Below, one piece after another: positions 1 to 5,801 of a stretch of DNA of 5,854 nucleotides. The DNA is taken from contig JBEKLQ010000155.1 of assembly GCA_050010115.1 (NCBI GenBank), forward strand, positions 1 through 5,854. The letters run 5' to 3'. Below the pieces are notes generated by a model, which saw only the letters and a list, made by a program, of their open reading frames with translations, searched no databases and was not told where the DNA came from. Positions within the stretch are counted from its first letter, which is position 1, and every line of letters starts with the position of its first letter. The stretch is from JAKACA01 sp050010115 (lineage in GTDB: Bacteria; Actinomycetota; Acidimicrobiia; Acidimicrobiales; Bog-793). Position numbers and translations under genes: made by a program.

Positions 1-530
1 GGGTGTCCGAGAGCACACGAAAGACAGCCGAGGCGGTCGAGAAAGGGACGGACAGGGCGTTCCTCATCGTGCTGGAGGGTGTGACCGACCCACAAAACCT
101 CGGCGCCATCCTCCGGACTGCAGAGTGCGCCGGCGCGACCGGTGTGGCCGTGCCGCGACACCGGTCCGTTCACGTCACGCCGGCGGTCACGAAAGCGGCC
201 GCAGGTGCGATCGAGCACCTTCCGATGGCGCTCGTCGCCGGAGTCCCGAGCGCGCTGCAGGACCTGGAGCGCATGGGTGTCATGACGGTGGGACTCGACG
301 AACGAGGCACGAGCTCGCTGTTCGACGTCAGTCTCGGTGACCGTCCGGTGGCGCTCGTCCTGGGCTCGGAAGGCACTGGCTTGTCATCGCTGGCTCGTCG
401 CCGGTGCGACGTGCTGTGCCGGATCCCTCTCGCCGGCGAGATCCCGTCGCTCAACGTGTCCGCGGCGGCAGCAGTGGCGTGTTTCGAAGTGGCCCGGCAG
501 CGGGGTAACCGGGCTTCGTCTTCGCGCTGA
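1..530 (+). CDS. rlmB: SpoU/TrmH-family 23S rRNA 2'-O-ribose methyltransferase, RlmB-like, 5' end missing
   Basis: This enzyme class transfers a methyl group from S-adenosylmethionine to a ribose 2'-OH; RlmB acts on a guanosine in domain V of 23S rRNA. Counting from the GTG at base 3, all three SPOUT trefoil-knot motifs are visible: motif 1 DPQNLGAILRTAE at residues 29-41 (Asn32, Arg38), motif 2 LVLGSEGTGLS at 118-128 (Glu123), and motif 3 IPLAGEIPSLNVS at 141-153, ending in the family's AACFE-like helix. Full-length RlmB proteins are about 240-260 residues with an N-terminal L30e-like RNA-binding domain. Only about 175 residues are here and that domain is absent, so the true start is almost certainly left of the window and the GTG at base 3 is probably internal. 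The last codons are CGC TGA, and the stop lies in a small inverted repeat. It converges on gltA. The family is secure; the exact target nucleotide is inferred from the RlmB-like motif 3. Confidence 0.88.
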   Translation, partial: VSESTRKTAEAVEKGTDRAFLIVLEGVTDPQNLGAILRTAECAGATGVAVPRHRSVHVTPAVTKAAAGAIEHLPMALVAGVPSALQDLERMGVMTVGLDERGTSSLFDVSLGDRPVALVLGSEGTGLSSLARRRCDVLCRIPLAGEIPSLNVSAAAAVACFEVARQRGNRASSSR

Positions 531-538
531 TCTCAGCG
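525..538. terminator. Stem-loop on the rlmB stop codon
   Basis: CGCTG and CAGCG (5 bp) flank a 4-base ATCT loop, and the TGA stop at 528-530 spans stem and loop. No T-tract follows. It could help end transcription or protect the mRNA 3' end, but a 5-bp stem is weak evidence in GC-rich DNA. Confidence 0.3.
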
Positions 539-629
539 ATCCTGCTGGCGGGGCGTTGGCAGGGGTGGACGGCGGGTTTCTGGCTTGGTACTGGCTGAGT
601 GCGGCGCGGCCGTGCGCGCCCCGCCACCA

Positions 630-700
630 TTCGAGTCTGGGTGCTCAGAGTGTCGTAAAACACCGCTCTCACAGCACTGTCCGCACCCAGACCGGTCGAA
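630..700. repeat. Large imperfect inverted repeat (10 bp plus 5 bp stem) in the convergent gap
   Basis: GTCTGGGTGC at 635-644 is perfectly complementary to GCACCCAGAC at 683-692. Outside it, TTCGA at 630-634 pairs with TCGAA at 696-700 across a 3-base bulge (CGG, 693-695). Inside the 38-base loop, AGAG at 647-650 can pair with CTCT at 666-669, and TGT at 651-653 with ACA at 660-662 around the loop CGTAAA. The whole can fold into one long hairpin on either strand. There is no T-run, so it is not a classic intrinsic terminator. Bidirectional terminator, REP-like element, small structured RNA and mobile-element remnant all remain possible. Confidence 0.55.
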
Positions 701-772
701 ACAGGGTCCTAGTCTCCTAGGCGGCCTTGACGCCACGCCTGAACGCCTTCATCCAAGTAAACGGCCGGCGCT

Positions 773-806
773 GACTGTCCCGCCAGCGCACCGGAGCCCG
801 ACAGTC
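773..806 (-). terminator. Candidate terminator stem downstream of gltA
   Basis: GACTGTC at 773-779 and GACAGTC at 800-806 form a 7-bp perfect stem around a 20-base GC-rich loop, 25 bases beyond the gltA stop on the minus strand. There is no T-tract. Its position in a convergent gap fits termination, but the function is inferred. Confidence 0.3.
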
Positions 807-830
807 GAGGCGGGCGCTGACCACCCGAGC

Positions 831-2099
<1,269 letters not shown>

Positions 2100-2133
2100 G
2101 ACTCCCCACGTCCGTTCGGCTCAGTTCTGCGGT

Positions 2134-2149
2134 ATCCCCGTCCGGGGGT
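2134..2149 (-). promoter_or_regulatory. Small hairpin in the gltA leader
   Basis: CCCC at 2136-2139 and GGGG at 2144-2147 flank the loop GTCC; a T-G wobble and an A-T pair extend the stem to 2134-2149. It lies 35 bases before the gltA start and 60 bases after the LON-domain stop, so it could end the upstream transcript or sit in the gltA 5' leader. The evidence is weak. Confidence 0.25.
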
Positions 2150-2179
2150 GACAGACGACTTGGCTGGTTTGGCTGGGCC

Positions 2180-2185
2180 ATCCTA
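2180..2185 (-). promoter_or_regulatory. Possible -10 element for gltA
   Basis: Read on the minus strand this is TAGGAT, which fits the TANNNT pattern of actinobacterial sigma-70-type -10 boxes. No good -35 is seen at the expected distance. It would give a leader of roughly 75 bases. It is the only TANNNT match in this gap, so I list it as a candidate only. Confidence 0.22.
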
Positions 2186-2208
2186 CGACCAGCGATGACC
2201 GGTCCACC

Positions 2209-2829
2209 CTACGCCTGGGAGTTGCCACCGCCCAATAGGGCTCGGGCGTCCGCAGCCACGGCGTCGGTGAGCTCGCAGACGAGCGCCAGCCGCTCGTCAG
2301 GGTCGTCGGTACGGAGCAGCCGCAGCTGGTCCACGGCGGTGACCGGCGCCAGCGCGCACCAGGCCCAGGCGTTGTCCGGCGGATCGCCGGCGGGGTCGAG
2401 TGCCGAGTCGGCGCCGAGCTCGGACAGCAACGCCCACGCCCGCTGAACCGACGTCGCGGCCCGGGACAGCGATTCGGGATCAGCGACCGGGTCGTCGGCC
2501 AGCGTCACCACCATTGCAGCCGGGTAGGGATCGTCGGGCAACCACTCCACCACTTGGAACCGGTCGACCCCATGGCACACGAGGGCAAAACGGCCGTCAG
2601 GGAACTCGGAGGCCGCATCGATCACCGCCGTCGTTCCGGTGTCGACGCGGACATCACCGCCGCCGACCTCCCGTCCCCGCTCGATGAGGACGACGCCGAA
2701 GGTGCTGTCGCCTTCCAGGCATTCCCGGGTCAGCACACGGTAGCGCTCCTCGAACACGTGCAGCGGCAAGAGCGCCCCGGGCAGCAGCACCATTTGCAAG
2801 GGGAACATCGGGAGCCGGCGGACTACCAC
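2209..2829 (-). CDS. LON peptidase N-terminal (substrate-binding) domain protein
   Basis: This is a 206-residue stand-alone version of the domain that precedes the AAA+ and protease parts of Lon. The hallmark block FPLQMVLLPGALLPLHVFEERYR lies at residues 9-31, followed by a beta-rich segment with a typical G-V-x-R-F motif (GVDRF, 87-91) and a P-Y-P-A strand near 101-104. The C-terminal half (115-201) is helical and holds the usual pattern around AVDQLRLLRTDDPDERLAL. There is no Walker A motif and no Ser-Lys protease dyad, so it is not a protease itself. Small proteins of this kind are widespread in Actinobacteria; an adaptor or ligand-binding role is presumed but not established. The GTG start at 2829 is supported by the family's N-terminal spacing before the LPMFPL block; CAGG about 8 bases upstream is a weak ribosome-binding site. 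The gene sits 75 bases after the hydrolase and 109 before gltA, all on the same strand. Confidence 0.88.
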   Translation of the reverse strand: MVVRRLPMFPLQMVLLPGALLPLHVFEERYRVLTRECLEGDSTFGVVLIERGREVGGGDVRVDTGTTAVIDAASEFPDGRFALVCHGVDRFQVVEWLPDDPYPAAMVVTLADDPVADPESLSRAATSVQRAWALLSELGADSALDPAGDPPDNAWAWCALAPVTAVDQLRLLRTDDPDERLALVCELTDAVAADARALLGGGNSQA

Positions 2830-2866
2830 GGGTGAGACCTGAAGACGCGGCTCGGACCGTGAGCGA

Positions 2867-2883
2867 GGCCGCTGGGGGCGGCC
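2867..2883. terminator. GC-rich hairpin between the hydrolase and LON-domain genes
   Basis: GGCCGC at 2867-2872 and GCGGCC at 2878-2883 form a perfect 6-bp stem with the 5-base loop TGGGG. It lies within the 75-base gap, just beyond a second hairpin on the hydrolase stop. No T-tract follows on the minus strand. It may act as a partial terminator or an RNA-processing barrier separating expression of the two genes. Confidence 0.35.
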
Positions 2884-2899
2884 AGCCGACCACCCATGA

Positions 2900-2912
2900 G
2901 GGCCCTAGGCCC
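2900..2912 (-). terminator. Hairpin whose 3-base loop is the hydrolase stop codon
   Basis: GGGCC at 2900-2904 and GGCCC at 2908-2912 are perfectly complementary, and the loop (2905-2907) read on the minus strand is exactly the TAG stop. A further G-U pair can extend the stem. Together with the stem at 2867-2883 it makes the end of the hydrolase message strongly structured. Confidence 0.35.
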
Positions 2913-3645
2913 CGAGGTTCCGAGCCAGGAAACCCTCACTCGCCTCCCACTCCTCCTCCGTCACCGCACCATGGCTGCCGGGGGTTGCATGCAGCCGCTT
3001 GTCCGCCGATCCGAGCGCGTCGAACAACTCGAAGGCAGCTTCCCGGTTGAACAGCTCGTCGTCCCACTGCATCAGGAAGAGGAGAGGACAACGGACGCGG
3101 GGCGCATCGGACCGGATGCGATCCTGTGTCGGGCCGGTCATTCCCATCAGCCCGAGCACGCAGGCTTGCACCCTCGGCTCGGCTGCCACGAACGGCAGCC
3201 CGAGGATGGTCCCCATCGACAAGCCCCACCAGCCGACCGGGCCGGCGCCTACGTCGTCGAGCGCCTGCAGCGCATCGAGCACGCTCACGTAGTCAGCCAC
3301 CATCTCGTCGGTCATCGCCGGGTCGCCGGACCACACCTGGGCGAAATCGAGGAAGACGCGTGGGCCGGACGGCAGGGCCGGATCTCGCCGGTCGCCGTGC
3401 ACAGGACCGTCGAGGGCCGCCGCTGCAAAGCCGTGATGCCGTACGAACCGCCGCGCCATGCTCAGCACGTAGTCCTGTTGCTTGGAACCCGAGGCGCCGT
3501 GGCCCAGCAGGACCAACGGTCGTGGGCCGGTGGAATCCGACGGCGTCCACAGGACTCCCGGCACGCGCCGCTTGGAGCGCCAAAGGTCGAAGCGGCGCTC
3601 GCGAACCTGCTCGCTCTCCCGGTCGTCCAGCCAGTCCATCCTCAT
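2905..3645 (-). CDS. Alpha/beta hydrolase family protein
   Basis: This 246-residue protein has an alpha/beta-hydrolase fold and no signal peptide, so it is probably a cytoplasmic serine hydrolase. The oxyanion-side motif LLGHGASGSK (47-55 region, GHG at 48-50) follows strand 3; the nucleophile elbow GLSMG at 141-145 puts Ser143 as nucleophile; QWDDELF near 193-199 supplies Asp195 or Asp196 as the acid; and PGSHGAV puts His225 as the base. The layout recalls dienelactone-hydrolase or acyl-peptide-type esterases, but the substrate cannot be named. The start is ATG at 3645, with GGGAG about 10 bases upstream; a second in-frame ATG lies two codons on. The gene starts 30 bases after the acetyltransferase stop, so the two are probably cotranscribed. 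The stop codon is enclosed in a hairpin. The family is secure and the specific function unknown. Confidence 0.87.
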   Translation of the reverse strand: MRMDWLDDRESEQVRERRFDLWRSKRRVPGVLWTPSDSTGPRPLVLLGHGASGSKQQDYVLSMARRFVRHHGFAAAALDGPVHGDRRDPALPSGPRVFLDFAQVWSGDPAMTDEMVADYVSVLDALQALDDVGAGPVGWWGLSMGTILGLPFVAAEPRVQACVLGLMGMTGPTQDRIRSDAPRVRCPLLFLMQWDDELFNREAAFELFDALGSADKRLHATPGSHGAVTEEEWEASEGFLARNLGA

Positions 3646-3675
3646 CTCACCGATGCTCCCGGCGCCGCCCGGCCA

Positions 3676-4233
3676 TCACGTATGCCGGTACCGGTACAGG
3701 TTCGTCTCGCGCTGCTCGAAACCCATCCGGACGTACAGACGGTTCGCCGCCTCGCGGGAGGGCCGCGAGCTGAGATCGACGTTGCGCACGCCGGCCTCGC
3801 GAGCGCGCTCCAGGGCGGCGGCAACCAGCGCAGCACCGCAGCCGGCCCCGCGGGCGGCTTCGTCGACGACGACGTCCTCGATCATGGCGTGCACCCCGGT
3901 TGGGATCCGGCAGGTGATGAGCGTCAGCGTACCGACGATCGGCCGCCCGGGAGCATCCAGCCGGCCGACGAAGAGCGTGGCCCCCGGCGACGCGACGATG
4001 CCGGCGAGCTCGTCGCGGTTCGGTGGCAGCGCCGTCGACGACAGTTGCGGGATCAGCCGGGCGATGCTCTCGACGACCTCCGCAGTCACCTCCGTCACGA
4101 CCTCGATCGTCACCGACGGTGGGCTTGCGCCAGTGCCGGCAGCGCCAGCGGCGGCAGCGCCAGCGGCGGCAGCGCCAGAGGCGGCAGCGCCAGAGGCGGC
4201 AGCGCCAGAGGCAGTGCCGGCATCAGCCGTCAT
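3676..4233 (-). CDS. GNAT-family N-acetyltransferase with Gly/Ala/Ser-rich N-terminal repeat
   Basis: This class uses acetyl-CoA to acetylate a small molecule or a protein amine. The 185-residue protein has a GNAT domain at about 42-185. Motif A is IEDVVVDEAARGAGCGAAL, with the pyrophosphate-binding R-x-x-G-x-G at Arg128-Gly131-Gly133; motif B is ANRLYVRMGFEQ (163-174), followed by a YRY tail. I chose the ATG at 4233 because GAAGGA stands 5 bases before it and it overlaps the Nudix stop by 11 bases, suggesting translational coupling. The same frame stays open upstream inside the Nudix gene, but those residues look like shadow sequence. Residues 10-33 are a low-complexity stretch of Gly, Ala and Ser made by five 15-base repeats. 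A GTG at 4113 could instead give a compact 145-residue enzyme, but it lacks a ribosome-binding site. The substrate is unknown. Confidence 0.86.
   Translation of the reverse strand: MTADAGTASGAAASGAAASGAAAAGAAAAGAAGTGASPPSVTIEVVTEVTAEVVESIARLIPQLSSTALPPNRDELAGIVASPGATLFVGRLDAPGRPIVGTLTLITCRIPTGVHAMIEDVVVDEAARGAGCGAALVAAALERAREAGVRNVDLSSRPSREAANRLYVRMGFEQRETNLYRYRHT
4139..4213 (-). repeat. Five tandem 15-base repeats coding a Gly/Ala/Ser linker
   Basis: Plus-strand unit GCAGCGCCAGCGGCG occurs at 4139-4153 and 4154-4168, then with A for C at one position at 4169-4183 and 4184-4198, and with a further change at the last base at 4199-4213. Each unit equals five codons, so gain or loss of a unit keeps frame. 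On the minus strand it encodes Gly-Ala-Ala-Ala-Ala, and Gly-Ala-Ala-Ala-Ser in the copies nearer the start. Similar AGTGCCGGC sequence flanks both ends (4132-4140 and 4212-4220). This looks like replication-slippage expansion. Confidence 0.9.
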
Positions 4234-4948
4234 CGGTGTCCTTCGGTCGCTTCCACACGGGGTCTCTCGGCCAGTCGAACAGCACGTCGACCGCCTCTCC
4301 CCGCAGCGCCTTGAAAGCGTGTTCCTTCCACAGACCCGCGCCCGCCAGCGGGGTCGGCAGGGCCGACTCGGCGAACCAGCCCACGTCCCGGCACTCGAGC
4401 GGGTGCGGCTTGAGCTCACCCCCGAGCGGCCGGAGCTGGAAGACGAGCGAGTACAAGGGGATCTGGGTGATGCCGATGCGCAACCCGTCCAGCACCATGA
4501 TGAGGCGGATCGGCTCGGACTCGATGCCCGTCTCCTCCCGCACCTCCTTAACGGCGACCTCGGCTGCCGAGTAACCGACGTCGGCCCAGCCGGTCGGATA
4601 GAGCCATACGCCCGAGTCGCCGCGCTGGACGAGGAGGATCTCGCCAGCTTCGTTGCCGACGACCGCGCCGATGGCGATCTTCGGCGTCACGTAACCCGGC
4701 ACTCCGGACCCGACGTCCTTCAGCCACTCCTGCACGAGCCCTTCGGCGTCGCCGGTCGCGGTCGGCTGGCCGTCCAGTTCGAGCAACAGAGCGGCCGTCG
4801 CCCGGATCTCGCCGGCGACTTGCAGGACCTCCTCGAAGCGCTCCCGCTCGTACAGGTTCTCCGTGAAGCCCAGCCCTGTGCGGGCGATCGCAGCCAAAGC
4901 CTCGCCCCAACGCACCAGATCTCTCGGTGAAACTGCTGCCTCCCCCAC
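4223..4948 (-). CDS. Nudix hydrolase with N-terminal helical domain
   Basis: Nudix enzymes cleave nucleoside diphosphates linked to another group. The 241-residue protein begins with a helical region (about 7-60) containing ALAAIARTGLGFTEN and YERERFEE. This resembles the N-terminal domain I know from Nudix proteins annotated as YjhB-like ADP-ribose pyrophosphatases. The catalytic domain follows from about residue 88. The Nudix box at 120-142 reads G-x5-Tyr-x7-Lys-E-V-R-E-E-T-G-I: the metal-binding Glu135, Glu138 and Glu139 are kept, but the first Glu is Tyr126 and the usual Arg is Lys134. The preceding LPGG is YPTG. From memory, similar changes occur in this subfamily, so activity is plausible but the substrate is open. 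The GTG start at 4948 is uncertain: no ribosome-binding site precedes it, while TAGCGT lies 8 bases upstream, consistent with a leaderless message. The 3' end overlaps the acetyltransferase start by 11 bases. Confidence 0.86.
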   Translation of the reverse strand: MGEAAVSPRDLVRWGEALAAIARTGLGFTENLYERERFEEVLQVAGEIRATAALLLELDGQPTATGDAEGLVQEWLKDVGSGVPGYVTPKIAIGAVVGNEAGEILLVQRGDSGVWLYPTGWADVGYSAAEVAVKEVREETGIESEPIRLIMVLDGLRIGITQIPLYSLVFQLRPLGGELKPHPLECRDVGWFAESALPTPLAGAGLWKEHAFKALRGEAVDVLFDWPRDPVWKRPKDTDDG

Positions 4949-4950
4949 GG

Positions 4951-4966
4951 CGGTTGACGCTAACCG
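4951..4966. promoter_or_regulatory. Divergent promoter region: small palindrome and -10-like TAGCGT (minus strand)
   Basis: CGGTT and AACCG form 5-base inverted arms around GACGCT, 2 bases before the Nudix GTG. Read on the minus strand, 4962-4957 is TAGCGT, matching TANNNT and ending 8 bases before the GTG, which suits a near-leaderless transcript. The palindrome could be a small operator. Both are short motifs and could be chance. Confidence 0.28.
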
Positions 4967-4996
4967 AGTGGGGCATCCGGCGGCACTCGTTCGGCG

Positions 4997-5002
4997 TACG
5001 CT
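4997..5002 (+). promoter_or_regulatory. Possible -10 element for the RidA-Smr pair
   Basis: TACGCT fits the TANNNT pattern and lies 38 bases before the RidA ATG, within the 92-base divergent gap. No good -35 is seen 16-19 bases upstream; a TTGACG at 4954-4959 is too far away. Confidence 0.25.
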
Positions 5003-5026
5003 CGGCCCGTGGGCCGGTCCAGGCCC
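5003..5026 (+). promoter_or_regulatory. Overlapping hairpins just before the RidA ribosome-binding site
   Basis: CGGCC at 5003-5007 can pair with GGCCG at 5012-5016 around CGTG. Alternatively GGGCC at 5011-5015 pairs with GGCCC at 5022-5026 around GGTCCA. The two folds share bases and exclude each other. They end six bases before the GGAGG at 5032-5036. If transcription starts near 5009, only the second fold would be in the mRNA. Confidence 0.25.
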
Positions 5027-5040
5027 GTAACGGAGGCGTG

Positions 5041-5439
5041 ATGGAGCGGACGAGGGCGCAGTCGGGGTCGCCGTTCGAGGCGACGATCGGTTTCTCGCGG
5101 GCGGTTCGGGTCGGCGACCGCATCGTGGTGTCTGGCACGGCGCCCATCTGGCCCGACGGTTCCTGTGACGCGGACCCCGAGGCCCAGGCCAAGCGTTGCA
5201 TCGAGATCATCGGCGACAGCATCGACCGGTTGGGCGGCAGCCTCGATGACGTCGTGCGCACCCGGATGTTCCTCGTCGATGTGGTGGACGCCGAAGCGGT
5301 CGGGCGGGCGCACGCGGCGGCGTTCGGGCGGGCGGCGCCGGCGGCGACGATGCTGGTGGTGGCTGGGTTTCTTGACGAGCGGTGGCGCGTGGAATTCGAG
5401 GCGGAGGCCATCGTGCACGGAGCGCCGCGCGGCTCGTGA
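5041..5439 (+). CDS. RidA (YjgF/YER057c/UK114) family protein lacking the catalytic arginine
   Basis: Classical RidA hydrolyses reactive enamine/imine intermediates made by PLP enzymes. This 132-residue protein has the family's length and fold pattern: an N-terminal strand block GFSRAVRVGDRIVVSGTAPI (17-36), the helix PEAQAKRCIEIIGDSIDRLG with TRMFLVDVVD after it, a central HAAAFG, and the C-terminal AATMLVVAGF followed by WRVEFEAEAIV. Where RidA proper has Pro-Ala-Arg (E. coli Arg105, which holds the substrate carboxylate), this protein has Pro100-Ala101-Ala102, so it belongs among family members without that arginine and may not be an imine deaminase. I chose the ATG at 5041 because GGAGG stands 4 bases before it; the adjacent in-frame GTG at 5038 would be too close. 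The frame is open upstream to 4927, but that overlaps the Nudix start and carries no family signature. Its TGA overlaps the next gene's GTG. Confidence 0.87.
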   Translation: MERTRAQSGSPFEATIGFSRAVRVGDRIVVSGTAPIWPDGSCDADPEAQAKRCIEIIGDSIDRLGGSLDDVVRTRMFLVDVVDAEAVGRAHAAAFGRAAPAATMLVVAGFLDERWRVEFEAEAIVHGAPRGS

Positions 5440-5693
5440 CGAAGCTGAAGCTCGATCTGCACGACATCTACAACCGCAGCAGTGACATCGACGCGGCGCT
5501 GAAGGGGATCATTGACGAGGCGATCCGGATCAAGGCGTCCGAGGTCGAGATCATCCCGGGCAAGGGCTCCGGCCAACTGAAGAAACGGGTCCTGCGCTAC
5601 CTCGACCAAGATGACGTCAAGCGGCTCTACCACCGGGTGGAGAAGGACTCCAAGAACTTCGGGCGGGTCTTCGTCCATTTCCGCTGGAAGTGA
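5436..5693 (+). CDS. Small stand-alone Smr-domain protein
   Basis: Smr domains occur at the C-terminus of MutS2 and as single-domain proteins; several are nucleic-acid nucleases or RNA-binding modules. This 85-residue protein is essentially one domain. LDLHD at 6-10 matches the LDLHG/LDxH motif, a helix follows, EIIPGKGSGQLKKRVLRYL (38-56) carries the G-K-G-S/T-G motif, and the C-terminal strand RVFVHFRW closes the fold. The usual HGKG histidine is Pro41 and the Gly after LDLH is Asp10, so nuclease activity is uncertain. I chose the GTG at 5436 because it forms a GTGA overlap with the RidA stop at 5437-5439, a classic translational-coupling arrangement, and leaves LDLH at the expected distance from the N-terminus. 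No strong ribosome-binding site precedes it. The frame is open further upstream inside RidA but without domain sequence. Its role with RidA is unknown. Confidence 0.85.
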   Translation: MTKLKLDLHDIYNRSSDIDAALKGIIDEAIRIKASEVEIIPGKGSGQLKKRVLRYLDQDDVKRLYHRVEKDSKNFGRVFVHFRWK

Positions 5694-5710
5694 ACAGGGG
5701 GATTTCCAGC
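5683..5710 (+). terminator. Inverted repeat spanning the Smr stop codon
   Basis: GCTGGAA at 5683-5689 pairs with TTCCAGC at 5704-5710, a 7-bp perfect stem plus a possible G-U pair. The loop of about 14 bases contains the TGA stop at 5691-5693. There is no T-tract after it. It is a possible terminator or 3'-end stabiliser. Confidence 0.35.
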
Positions 5711-5769
5711 CAGCCACGATTTCCAAGAAACTGCCTCTGAGACGAAATAGGCCCCCAAGTTCGTCAGGA

Positions 5770-5796
5770 TCGGGGCGAAGCCCCGAAGCGTCGGGG
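5770..5796. terminator. Two mutually exclusive hairpins sharing one arm
   Basis: TCGGGGC at 5770-5776 pairs with GCCCCGA at 5780-5786 (7 bp, 3-base loop GAA). The same GCCCCGA arm can instead pair, through CCCCGA at 5781-5786, with TCGGGG at 5791-5796 around AGCG. It lies between the Smr stop and a minus-strand coding tail, where a two-way terminator would be expected. No T-tract is present on the plus side. Confidence 0.45.
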
Positions 5797-5801
5797 ACTC
5801 C

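Larger units (their letters stand above)
531..830. other. Convergent intergenic region without a convincing gene
   Basis: These 300 bases separate the 3' ends of the methyltransferase and citrate synthase genes. Open frames here lack a ribosome-binding site, recognisable motifs or the strong G/C third-position bias of the neighbours. What the region does hold is inverted repeats: GGCGCG/CGCGCC at 603-608 and 615-620 (6-base loop), the large element at 630-700, and GACTGTC/GACAGTC at 773-779 and 800-806. There are also a 9-base direct repeat GGCGCTGAC at 767-775 and 813-821, and two CCTAG sites 8 bases apart at 708-712 and 716-720. No tRNA cloverleaf could be built. It most likely serves as a two-way transcription termination zone, with part of it perhaps a remnant or small structured element. 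Confidence 0.6.

Noticed and set aside
603..700. A tRNA gene suggested by TTCGAGTC near 630
   Set aside because: No 5-bp T-stem, anticodon arm, D-arm or 7-bp acceptor stem can be assembled around it. The sequence is better explained by the 630-700 inverted repeat.
4139..4213. CRISPR-like array
   Set aside because: The 15-base units are head to tail with no spacers and lie in frame in a coding sequence.
4234..4419. Upstream extension of the acetyltransferase by 62 residues
   Set aside because: The extension lies wholly inside the Nudix gene, is Arg/Ser/Cys-rich shadow sequence, and the ATG at 4233 has a well-placed ribosome-binding site.
2896..4930. Long open frames of over 450 codons on the plus strand opposite the hydrolase, acetyltransferase and Nudix genes
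   Set aside because: They lie antisense to genes with clear catalytic motifs. Their translations are Arg/Pro/His-rich with no family signature, and long antisense frames are expected in GC-rich coding DNA.
4927..5040. Upstream extension of the RidA-family protein to 4927
   Set aside because: It would overlap the divergent Nudix start, carries no RidA sequence, and GGAGG stands directly before the ATG at 5041.
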